The notes: generated from the sequence alone by a model not told the origin. 5,745 nucleotides of DNA from Actinosomnolentus pattersoniae (SeqCode) (GCA_013817655.1 JACDCJ010000127.1:1-5745), one strand, 5' to 3'; positions 1-5,401 are shown, counted from the stretch's first letter. Program-made: numbers and translations.

Positions 1-1337
1 CCGTCGCCCCGCGCGACGACTACTCGGGGCCGTTCGATCCCGACTTCGCCCTCGCCGACCTGTCGCGCTCGGCGCTCGCGGTACTCGGTCGCGAATACCT
101 CCTCCACGGCCAGCTCCAGGACCGGGGCGCGATGGCGCCCGTCCTCGGGCGCACGGGGATCGACGCCCGGGTGGGTCTCGCCATCGACGAGTGGATGAGC
201 GCCAGCCCGATCTACTCGAAGCGCATGCAGCGCGCCCTCGACTTCACCGGCAACGACGTGCGCACCCTGTTCAAGAACCTCCAGCTCGACATCGGGTTCT
301 CCCACGGGTACATGGACGTCCGGTACGAGCTGCACGATGAGCGCTCGGGCGAGTTCTGGCTCGCCACCTGTGGAGCGTTGCTCGACGTCGAGCCGTTCGG
401 CGAGGACATGGTGCACGGCATGTGCCATGACATCGAAGACCCGACGTTCGACGCCACCGCGGCGGCCACGAACCCGTTGATCCGGATCCGCCCGGTGCAC
501 CGGCCGCCGCGGGTTCCCGCCGACCAGCAACCGCACTGCCGGTGGCGGGTGTTCTTCGACGACGCGCCGAACGCAACTCCGTTCGCGGAGCACCCCAACG
601 TCGAGGCGATGCGGCGGTCCCGCCTCGCCGATGTCGACATCGTCGACCCCGGGACCGATCGAGAGTCCGGGGGCATGCCCGACTACGCCGGCGAGTTCGA
701 CCCCGACTTCTCCCTCGAGAGCTTCTCGCACCGGACGCTCGTGCTCGCCGACCAGGAGTTCGCGGTCCAGTCGCACCTGCTGTGCCGGTCGTTCCTGCTC
801 GCTGTCGCCCAGCGGCTCGGCAACGACGACGAAGCCCGCGAGATCGCGACCATCCAATGGGTCGGCGCGGCGGGACTGACCGCCGAGCGCCTCCGGGCGG
901 CGATGGCGGTCGAGGGTGACGACGCCGGCGCAGTCGCCAAGCTGTTCCAGCTGCACCCGTGCTTCCAGCCCCGCACCTACGTGGATCTGCGCGTCGAGGT
1001 GCTCGACGACCAGCGCGCGGTCATCTCGTTCCGCGAGTGTCCCGCGTTCGAGGAGGGCGACCCCTACTCGTGGTTCGCGCAGCTCGGCCGGGCACCCCAT
1101 CCTGCGCTCGACGCCATCGCACGCGTCGGCAACCCCCGCGCCCGCTGTCACCCGGTCGAGGCCGCCGGCGATGCCCGGCTCACCTGGGAGATGGTGATCG
1201 ACCCGACCGCCGATCCCGCTCCGGAGCCGAACGAGGTGCGGATGGCGAAGGGGAGCAACGGCGCGGCCCTGCTCCTCGCGCCCCGGACCCGGCAGCGACT
1301 CCCTCTCCAGCGGGCTGCGACGACCACGCCTCGCTAG
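1..1337 (+). CDS. Uncharacterised two-domain (tandem duplicated) protein, 5' end outside window
   Basis: The frame is open from the first complete codon at position 3 to the TAG at 1335-1337, giving 444 visible residues, so the true start lies upstream. The ATG at 132 would cut into a repeated domain and is not the start. The protein contains two copies of one domain. Copy 1 begins at visible residue 6 (DYSGPFDPDF) and copy 2 at about 227 (DYAGEFDPDF), and they stay alignable through later blocks (KNLQLDIGF/KLFQLHPCF, MDVRYEL/VDLRVEV, TNPLIRIRPV/GNPRARCHPV, WRVFFD/WEMVID). Copy 1 carries C123, C141-H142 and H178-C179, which could form a metal or catalytic site; copy 2 keeps only the first Cys (C346). 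No signal peptide or membrane segment is visible in this part. From memory it resembles uncharacterised actinobacterial proteins, and the Cys/His pattern is loosely like the L-2-amino-thiazoline-4-carboxylate hydrolase family, but that is a guess. It probably shares a transcript with the downstream amidohydrolase. The reading frame is secure; the function is unknown. Confidence 0.85.
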   Translation, partial: VAPRDDYSGPFDPDFALADLSRSALAVLGREYLLHGQLQDRGAMAPVLGRTGIDARVGLAIDEWMSASPIYSKRMQRALDFTGNDVRTLFKNLQLDIGFSHGYMDVRYELHDERSGEFWLATCGALLDVEPFGEDMVHGMCHDIEDPTFDATAAATNPLIRIRPVHRPPRVPADQQPHCRWRVFFDDAPNATPFAEHPNVEAMRRSRLADVDIVDPGTDRESGGMPDYAGEFDPDFSLESFSHRTLVLADQEFAVQSHLLCRSFLLAVAQRLGNDDEAREIATIQWVGAAGLTAERLRAAMAVEGDDAGAVAKLFQLHPCFQPRTYVDLRVEVLDDQRAVISFRECPAFEEGDPYSWFAQLGRAPHPALDAIARVGNPRARCHPVEAAGDARLTWEMVIDPTADPAPEPNEVRMAKGSNGAALLLAPRTRQRLPLQRAATTTPR

Positions 1338-1373
1338 CGGTCGGGGCGATGTGCGGACGAGCGTCCCGAAGGG

Positions 1374-1396
1374 CGGCGGCAGGTACCCTGCCGCCG
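1374..1396 (+). promoter_or_regulatory. 10-bp-arm inverted repeat upstream of amidohydrolase, with candidate -10
   Basis: CGGCGGCAGG at 1374-1383 is a perfect inverted match to CCTGCCGCCG at 1387-1396 with a TAC loop. It sits between the TAG of the upstream gene and the ribosome binding site AGGGAG at 1401-1406. No T-run follows, so it is a poor intrinsic terminator. TACCCT at 1384-1389 fits the loose actinobacterial TANNNT -10 pattern, but I see no -35 box at the right distance. It could be an operator, a leader hairpin placed just before the ribosome binding site, or a processing site. The repeat itself is certain; its role is inferred. Confidence 0.45.
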
Positions 1397-1413
1397 AGCG
1401 AGGGAGCTATGTG

Positions 1414-2709
1414 ATGCCCGGAGTGCGCATCGACGACCTGATCCTGGTCTCGGTCGATGATCACATCTGCGAGCCGGCCGACATGTTCGACGCGCACGTC
1501 CCCGAGAAGTACCGCGCCCAGATGCCCCGGGTCGTCGACGAGCCCGACGGGTCGCAGCAGTGGTACTACGGCGAGATCCGTGGCCGGAACCTCGGGCTCA
1601 ACGCGGTGGCGGGCAAGCCGCCGGAGATGTTCAACGTCAACCCGTCCCGCTACGAGGACATGCGTCCCGGGTGCTACGACGTCGACGAGCGTGTGCGCGA
1701 CATGTCGGCCGGTGGCCAGCTGGCCGGCCTCAACTTCCCGAACTGGACCGGGTTCGCCGGTCAGGTGCTGAACCTCGGTCCCGACCGCGACGTGAACCTG
1801 GTGATGATCCGGGCGTACAACGACTGGCACGTCGACGAGTGGTGCGGCGCCCACCCGGACCGTTTCATCCCCTGCGGGCTCCTGCCGTTGTTCGACGCCG
1901 AGGAGGCAGGGAAGGAGGTGCGCCGGCTGGCGGAGAAGGGGTGTCACGCCGTCACCTTCTCGGAGAACCCCGCCGGCCTCGGGATGCCGAGCATCCACAC
2001 CGACGCCTGGGACCCCCTCTTTGCCGCCTGCTGCGACGAGGGCACGGTGCTGTGCTGCCACGTCGGGTCGTCGTCGAAGGCGGCATCCACCGCCCCTGAC
2101 GCGCCCCCGCCGGTCCCGATGAACCTGTCGTCGGCGATGTCGATCTACACGCTCGGCGACCTGCTGTGGGCCGACTTCTGGCACCGGTTCCCCGGGCTGC
2201 GGTTCGCGCTCAGCGAGGGCGACATCGGCTGGATCCCGTACTTCCTCCAGCGGGGTGAGCACACCCTCGACCGGCACAACGCCTGGATGGGACACCGCTC
2301 ACCCCAGGGGATGGGGCCGAGCGAGCTGTTCCGCGAGCGGATCGTGTGCTGCTTCATCAACGACGCCGTCGGGATCCAGCTCCTCGGGTACTTCAATCTC
2401 GACAACGTCTGCTGGGAGTCCGACTACCCCCACTCCGACAGCATGTGGCCCGAAGCGCCCGAACGGCTCGCCGAGCTGCTGGCCGACACCGACGCCGAGG
2501 CCGTCGCCAAGATCACGCACGAGAACGCCATCCGCCACTTCCGCTTCGACCCGTTCGCGACCAGGCCCCGCGAGCAGTGCACGGTCGGCGCGCTGCGGGC
2601 CGAGGCCGCCGACGTCGACACCGTCACCCACGTGGGGCGACTGGCCGACGAGACCGACGTCGCCGCCTGGCGCGCCATGACCGGCGGCGCCGCCAAGGCG
2701 AGTCGGTAG
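1414..2709 (+). CDS. Amidohydrolase_2 family metal-dependent hydrolase or decarboxylase
   Basis: This 431-residue protein belongs to the ACMSD-like TIM-barrel amidohydrolases, whose members hydrolyse or decarboxylate small organic acids using a divalent metal. Recognisable landmarks are SVDDHICEP at residues 13-21 (D15, H17 and E20 as the strand-1 metal motif), TFSENPAGLGMPS at 181-193, LCCHVGSS at 213-220 (H216 as the strand-5 metal ligand), ALSEGDIGWIP at 265-275 (E268), and ESDYPHSDSMWP at 335-346 (D337 as probable catalytic acid, H340). The barrel closes with ENAIRHFRF at 370-378, followed by a tail of about 50 residues. It has no signal peptide, so it is probably cytoplasmic. The ATG at 1414 is preferred because AGGGAG lies 7 bases upstream and the family motif follows promptly; the adjacent in-frame GTG at 1411 is possible. 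It follows the duplicated-domain gene by 76 bases. The family is secure; the substrate cannot be told. Confidence 0.92.
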   Translation: MPGVRIDDLILVSVDDHICEPADMFDAHVPEKYRAQMPRVVDEPDGSQQWYYGEIRGRNLGLNAVAGKPPEMFNVNPSRYEDMRPGCYDVDERVRDMSAGGQLAGLNFPNWTGFAGQVLNLGPDRDVNLVMIRAYNDWHVDEWCGAHPDRFIPCGLLPLFDAEEAGKEVRRLAEKGCHAVTFSENPAGLGMPSIHTDAWDPLFAACCDEGTVLCCHVGSSSKAASTAPDAPPPVPMNLSSAMSIYTLGDLLWADFWHRFPGLRFALSEGDIGWIPYFLQRGEHTLDRHNAWMGHRSPQGMGPSELFRERIVCCFINDAVGIQLLGYFNLDNVCWESDYPHSDSMWPEAPERLAELLADTDAEAVAKITHENAIRHFRFDPFATRPREQCTVGALRAEAADVDTVTHVGRLADETDVAAWRAMTGGAAKASR

Positions 2710-2758
2710 CGCGAACTAGTCGGAGTTGGCCGGGCGTCACCGACGAGCCGGGCGCCCG

Positions 2759-2778
2759 AGCCGGGCATTCGCCCGGCT
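2759..2778 (+). terminator. GC-rich hairpin, possible terminator of the amidohydrolase transcript
   Basis: AGCCGGGC at 2759-2766 pairs perfectly with GCCCGGCT at 2771-2778 around an ATTC tetraloop, and two more pairs (one G-T) can extend the stem. It lies 50 bases after the amidohydrolase stop and directly before the next promoter, where a terminator is expected. There is no U-tract, which is common for actinobacterial hairpins but weakens the call. The half-arm GAGCCGGGC occurs twice (2745-2753 and 2758-2766). Confidence 0.45.
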
Positions 2779-2806
2779 TGACAGCCACAGCCAGGTGGTT
2801 AATGAT
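2778..2806 (+). promoter_or_regulatory. Sigma-70-type promoter of the cupin operon
   Basis: A perfect TTGACA (-35) lies at 2778-2783, then a 17-base spacer, then AATGAT (-10, four of six consensus matches) at 2801-2806. Transcription would start near 2813 and leave a leader of about 28 bases before the GTG at 2841. The strong -35 and weak -10 suit a regulated promoter, and a palindromic operator covers the -10. Confidence 0.65.
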
Positions 2807-2825
2807 TAACCACATAGTTAATCAT
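2795..2825. promoter_or_regulatory. Palindromic operator with three GTTAAT half-sites over the cupin promoter
   Basis: Positions 2795-2813 form a perfect palindrome, GTGGTTAAT-G-ATTAACCAC. An overlapping one, ATGATTAAC-N6-GTTAATCAT, spans 2802-2825. Together they give GTTAAT half-sites at 2798-2803 (forward), 2805-2810 (reverse) and 2817-2822 (forward). This AT-rich island stands out in GC-rich DNA and covers the -10 and the expected transcription start, the classic position for repression. The geometry suits a dimeric winged-helix or HTH repressor such as MarR, ArsR or TetR. Its regulator is not identifiable in the window, and the repeat between 5402 and 5416 has a different sequence. Confidence 0.75.
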
Positions 2826-2840
2826 CGCCAGGAGGTCGAG

Positions 2841-3266
2841 GTGGCTGAGGCAGACCCGGGGCAGCGATCTCCCGTCGTTCTCGCGCCCGGTGCAGGGCGC
2901 GACTATCCGATGGGCCGGATCCACGCCGTGTTCAAGGCCGACGGCGGTGAGACCGATGGCGGCTACTCGATCTCGGAGTGGTGGTTGGAACCCAACACGA
3001 AGGGTCCCGGCGCCCATTCGCATCCCGAAGACGATGTCTTCTACGTGCTCGAGGGGAGCATGGCCATCCTCGTCGGCGACCAATGGGTCGACGCGCCGAA
3101 AGGATCGTTCGTTCTGGTTCCCGCCGGAGTGACGCACGACTTCGAGAACCGCAGTGCCGCTCGTGCGGGCGTCCTGAACCTTTCGTGTCCGGGGCCCTTC
3201 GAGCAGCACATGCCGAGCATTGTCGAGTGGTTCACCGAGAACCCGCCGCAGGATGCGGTCGTCTGA
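2841..3266 (+). CDS. Small single-domain cupin protein
   Basis: The product is 141 residues with a single cupin beta-barrel. Cupin motif 1 is GPGAHSHPEDDVFYVLEG at residues 55-72, with metal-ligand histidines H59 and H61; the usual third ligand Glu is Asp here (D65). Motif 2 is GSFVLVPAGVTHDFEN at 88-103, with H99 and N103, and matches the consensus exactly. The protein therefore probably binds a metal ion, but cupins range from dioxygenases and isomerases to simple binding proteins, so the substrate is unknown. The GTG at 2841 is chosen because AGGAGG sits at 2830-2835, five bases upstream. An in-frame ATG at 2802 lies inside the -10 and operator and would have no ribosome binding site. It is the first gene of a three-gene operon: the VOC gene starts 13 bases after its stop. 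No signal peptide is visible, so it is likely cytoplasmic. Confidence 0.9.
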   Translation: MAEADPGQRSPVVLAPGAGRDYPMGRIHAVFKADGGETDGGYSISEWWLEPNTKGPGAHSHPEDDVFYVLEGSMAILVGDQWVDAPKGSFVLVPAGVTHDFENRSAARAGVLNLSCPGPFEQHMPSIVEWFTENPPQDAVV

Positions 3267-3279
3267 ACGGAGCTTCGCC

Positions 3280-3681
3280 ATGGCCCAGGAGTACCCCGAG
3301 AACTATCCCCGGCTCAGCCCGTACCTCTACTACCGGGACACCGCCGCCGCCCTGGAATGGCTCGCCCACGCGTTCGGCTTCCGCGAGCGGTTCCGGAGCG
3401 TCGACGACGACGGGACGCTGCGGCACGCCGAGCTCGAGTTCGGCGACGCCGTGATCATGCTGGGCAGTCCGCCCGACTACCGGAACCCGAAGGAGCTCGG
3501 CCAGGTGACCGTCGGGCTCTACGTGCACGTCGACGACGTCGACGCCCACTTCGAGCAGGCCAAGGCGGCCGGCGCCGAGATCGACGGTCCGCCCGAGGAC
3601 AAACCCTACGGTGACCGCCTCTACGGCGTGTTCGACCCCGAGGGCCACCAGTGGTGGTTCGCGCAGTCGTTAGGGAAATAG
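3280..3681 (+). CDS. VOC (glyoxalase/bleomycin-resistance fold) family protein
   Basis: This 133-residue protein has the two beta-alpha-beta-beta-beta units of the vicinal oxygen chelate fold. Unit 1 includes PYLYYRDTAAALEWLAHAFGF (residues 14 to 34) and LRHAELEFGDAVIMLG (47-62). Unit 2 includes VGLYVHVDDVDAHFEQAKAAG (78 to 98) and the end motif YGVFDPEGHQWWFA (115-128). H49, E121 and H123 are plausible metal or substrate contacts. The sequence style is that of the PhnB/YycE-like branch, which includes many uncharacterised proteins and drug-binding resistance proteins rather than true glyoxalase I. GGAG at 3269-3272 lies seven bases before the ATG. It starts 13 bases after the cupin stop and ends 8 bases before the MmcQ-family start, so the three are almost certainly one transcript. 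The family is secure; the ligand is unknown. Confidence 0.9.
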   Translation: MAQEYPENYPRLSPYLYYRDTAAALEWLAHAFGFRERFRSVDDDGTLRHAELEFGDAVIMLGSPPDYRNPKELGQVTVGLYVHVDDVDAHFEQAKAAGAEIDGPPEDKPYGDRLYGVFDPEGHQWWFAQSLGK

Positions 3682-3688
3682 TCCCTGA
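3670..3688 (+). promoter_or_regulatory. Small inverted repeat enclosing the VOC stop and the MmcQ-gene ribosome binding site
   Basis: AGGGA at 3672-3676 pairs with TCCCT at 3682-3686, with two more weak pairs outside (T-A and T-G). The hairpin holds the VOC stop codon TAG (3679-3681) in its loop and would hide AGGGA, the only Shine-Dalgarno-like sequence ahead of the ATG at 3690. Ribosomes finishing the VOC gene would open it, so it may couple translation of the third gene to the second. The stem is short; the role is inferred. Confidence 0.3.
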
Positions 3689-3689
3689 A

Positions 3690-4054
3690 ATGACGCCGCG
3701 GGCCCAGGTGAAGAAGATCTGCCTCGCACTTCCGGAGGCGACCGAGGAGCGCTCGGGCCGGCACGCAGCCTTCCTGGTGCGCAACAAGAAGTTCGCCTAC
3801 TACCTGGACGACCACCACGGTGACGGGCGGCTTGCCGTGACCACCCGGGCGGCGCCGGGCCAGAACACCGCGCTCGTCGCGTCGGATCCCGGTCGCTTCT
3901 TCATCCCGTCGTACATCGGCTCGCGCGGCTGGGTCGGCCTTTACCTCGACGTCGGCCCGTTCGACTGGACGAGGTCGACGACCTGGTTGTCGACAGCTAC
4001 CTGCTGGTCGCGCCGAAACGGCTGGCCGCTCTCGTCGACGCGGGATCGAGCTGA
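3690..4054 (+). pseudogene. MmcQ/YjbR-family protein gene, frameshifted near the 3' end (mutation or sequence error)
   Basis: The first 93 residues are a typical MmcQ/YjbR (CyaY-like DNA-binding fold) protein: an N-terminal helix with CLALPEATEE (11-20), a central FLVRNKKFAYYLDDHHGDG stretch (28 to 46), then PSYIGSRGWVGLYLDVG (73-89) and FDW. After W93 (3966-3968) the frame loses sense. Adding one G there (TGGAC to TGGGAC) restores DEVDDLVVDSYLLV, then APKRLAALVDAGSS and a TGA at 4052-4054. That is a classic family C-terminus, giving 121 residues, the usual length. The literal frame instead runs to a TAG at 4116-4118 (142 residues) and overlaps the convergent MOSC gene by 61 bases. The restored frame stops 3 bases before it. 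The defect may be a real one-base deletion or a homopolymer miscall. The family's cellular role is poorly known. It is the third gene of the cupin/VOC operon. Confidence 0.85.
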
Positions 4055-4063
4055 CCGTCAGCT
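4049..4063. repeat. 15-bp palindrome spanning both stop codons of two convergent genes
   Basis: AGCTGAC-C-GTCAGCT is a perfect inverted repeat with 7-base arms. Its left arm holds the repaired MmcQ stop (TGA, 4052-4054) and its right arm holds the MOSC stop (TCA, 4058-4060, on the minus strand). Both genes therefore end in the codons AGC TGA. It might act as a small bidirectional termination hairpin, but the loop is too tight and no T-tract follows. Coincidence of shared final codons is also likely. Confidence 0.4.
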
Positions 4064-4927
4064 GAGTGTGACCGCCGCGCCGACGCTGAGGGTGCCGGGT
4101 GTGGTGACGTTCGCGTAGACGCCGAGGTTCTGGTCGGCTTCCCGCACGACCGTGCGCAGCACGTTCCGATCCGCGGGAAGGTCCCCGAAGTCCCGCGTCA
4201 CCATGACGCACCGGGGGCAGGCGGCGGTGACCTCGAGCTCGACCTCGCCCACTCGGAGACTGTGGCCGATCCAGCTCTGCTCCGGGAAGTCACCGTCGTT
4301 CTCGTCGAGCTCGACGACGATGTTGGGGCGAAACCGGCGCACGTCGAAGTCGGATCCGGGCGCCAACCCGGCGAGGGTCGCCAGCGACCGGTCGGTGACG
4401 ACGAGGATCGGGAAGGCGTCGAAGTAGGAACCCGGCGGCGACTCGTACTCGATCAGCACATCCAGGGGGAGGCCCTCGAACCCCGGAAGCGGCTCGGCCG
4501 GCTCCCGCCCGAAGATCTGACGCATTTCCGCGTCGAAGTCGTCGGTGTCGGGCGCGCCCCGGCGGTAGTGCTCGAGGTCGGTCGGGGGCTGGAGCGGCCA
4601 CAGCGTCACCGGGTGATCGAGGAACCTCGACAGCCGCTCGTTCGCGTCCGACTCGTCGGAGCGAAGGACCTCGCCGTCTGGCAGAGCGATCTCGATCGCC
4701 GGCGGCGCGGCTCCCGCCCGTGGCTCTTCGACATAGCGCGCGTGCAGTCGCATGAGGCCGCCGATCTTCTTCGCGCCCCGGATGCCACCGCGTTCCTCGT
4801 CCCGGACCGCCCAGCCCCGATCGCCGACCACGCCGCCGTCGGCGATCGGGAGCGACGGGAACTCGTCGCCCATCATGGACTTCGCCGGGTACCGCCAGAT
4901 CGACGCGGTCGTGCCGACGCTGGTCAC
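4058..4927 (-). CDS. MOSC-domain protein (mARC/YcbX-like molybdenum cofactor enzyme)
   Basis: The product is 289 residues with an N-terminal MOSC beta-barrel region followed by the MOSC domain. It shows WRYPAKSMMGDE at 11-22 (the YPxKS signature), GDRGWAV at 35-41, RRFRPNIVVE at 197-206, ACPRCVMVTRD at 236-246 and a closing GVYANVTTPGTLSVG at 269-283. C240 aligns with the Cys that ligates molybdenum in human mARC1 (CxRC motif). Known relatives reduce N-hydroxylated compounds and similar N-oxygenated substrates. There is no ferredoxin or flavin domain, so a separate electron donor would be needed. The start is placed at the GTG at 4925-4927 because it begins just before the first barrel strand; an in-frame TTG at 4976 would overlap the upstream gene. 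The GTG has no ribosome binding site and may be leaderless. It lies 37 bases downstream of the membrane-protein gene on the same strand and converges with the MmcQ-family gene. Confidence 0.9.
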   Translation of the reverse strand: MTSVGTTASIWRYPAKSMMGDEFPSLPIADGGVVGDRGWAVRDEERGGIRGAKKIGGLMRLHARYVEEPRAGAAPPAIEIALPDGEVLRSDESDANERLSRFLDHPVTLWPLQPPTDLEHYRRGAPDTDDFDAEMRQIFGREPAEPLPGFEGLPLDVLIEYESPPGSYFDAFPILVVTDRSLATLAGLAPGSDFDVRRFRPNIVVELDENDGDFPEQSWIGHSLRVGEVELEVTAACPRCVMVTRDFGDLPADRNVLRTVVREADQNLGVYANVTTPGTLSVGAAVTLS

Positions 4928-4934
4928 GGACCGA

Positions 4935-4940
4935 AGTATG
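4935..4940 (-). promoter_or_regulatory. Candidate -10 element for a leaderless MOSC transcript
   Basis: Read on the minus strand, CATACT (4940 to 4935, four of six matches to TATAAT) lies seven bases before the GTG start at 4927. Transcription starting at the G of that codon would give a leaderless mRNA, which is common in actinobacteria and would explain the missing Shine-Dalgarno sequence. The -35 region is weak: AGGACC at 4965-4960, with a long 19-base spacer. Confidence 0.4.
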
Positions 4941-4964
4941 GCGCGTCCTCGAGGGTCGCGGTCC

Positions 4965-5387
4965 TTAGATGGAGGCAATCACGCCGGCGGTGACGATTGC
5001 CATCCCGCTGAGGTGAGCGGGACCGCTGGCCGAGAGCAACTTCCAGCCGAGCGAGCGTTCGGCGAAGTGATCGCCCGCCTGCCGAAGCCAGTTCAGGGTG
5101 GCGCCCGAGACGAACAGCGCCGACCCGGTGACGAGGAGCGCGGCGCTCGCCGTCGCGAGCCACGAAGTCATGTCGGCGAAACCGAGCGCGATGGACAGTG
5201 CGAGATGCACGCCACCCTGGATGATCGCGGACAGGTGCGCGACCGTGAGGTGGCGAGGCGCCTCCGGCCGTCGCATTCGGATCGAGGACATGGGGATCCC
5301 CAGCGCGAAGCCGTACATGAGGCTGATGCTCCCGTAGACGATCAGGATCTCCTGGCCGGTCTGCAATGTGCCCACCCAACGAGTCAC
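4965..5387 (-). CDS. Four-helix membrane protein, possibly hydroxylaminobenzene mutase/styrene oxide isomerase-like
   Basis: The product is 140 residues with four predicted membrane segments at about 13-33, 47-69, 76-97 and 117-139, so it acts in the cytoplasmic membrane. After helix 1 comes an Arg/Pro-rich loop (IRMRRPEAPR, 36-45), then VAHLSAIIQGG (49-59) entering helix 2 and a GATLNWL motif (95-101) ending helix 3. This resembles, from memory, hydroxylaminobenzene mutase (H-x5-N-G in helix 2, NWL after helix 3) and styrene oxide isomerase (heme-ligand His with Asn six residues on). Here the spacing is kept as H51-x5-Q57-G58, with Gln instead of Asn. The resemblance is weak and the enzyme activity unproven. 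The start is a GTG at 5385-5387 with no clear ribosome binding site; a GTG at 5373-5375 is an alternative. The stop (TAA) is at 4965-4967. It is divergent from the TetR gene and precedes the MOSC gene. Confidence 0.8.
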   Translation of the reverse strand: MTRWVGTLQTGQEILIVYGSISLMYGFALGIPMSSIRMRRPEAPRHLTVAHLSAIIQGGVHLALSIALGFADMTSWLATASAALLVTGSALFVSGATLNWLRQAGDHFAERSLGWKLLSASGPAHLSGMAIVTAGVIASI

Positions 5388-5401
5388 TCGAGCGATTTCG
5401 A

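Noticed and set aside
132..134. ATG as the start of the first gene
   Set aside because: The frame is open upstream and those upstream residues align with the start of the second repeat, so they belong to the protein.
1351..1413. Extended amidohydrolase start at GTG 1351
   Set aside because: It would translate through the hairpin and the AGGGAG ribosome binding site, and the extra residues have no family match.
1180..2295. Long open frame on the minus strand opposite the amidohydrolase (371 residues)
   Set aside because: It is antisense to a gene with clear family motifs, has a low-complexity Val/Arg/Glu-rich composition and no recognisable domain; typical of GC-rich codon use.
2346..2801. 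N-terminal extension of the cupin frame back into the amidohydrolase gene
   Set aside because: The extension is Arg-rich shadow sequence overlapping a solid gene, and a promoter, operator and strong ribosome binding site precede the GTG at 2841.
2798..2810. Exact match of the operator core to the vertebrate HNF1 binding consensus (GTTAATNATTAAC)
   Set aside because: Coincidence of an AT-rich palindrome; the surrounding genes and promoter are bacterial.
4058..4118. Literal C-terminal extension of the MmcQ-family frame into the MOSC gene
   Set aside because: It arises from the frameshift; the alternative frame gives the conserved family ending and no overlap.
4928..4978. MOSC start at the in-frame TTG (4976-4978)
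   Set aside because: It overlaps the end of the membrane-protein gene and adds residues before the first barrel strand without any ribosome binding site.
4262..4993. Plus-strand open frame of 243 residues opposite the MOSC gene
   Set aside because: It is a shadow of the MOSC coding frame, with no domain signal.
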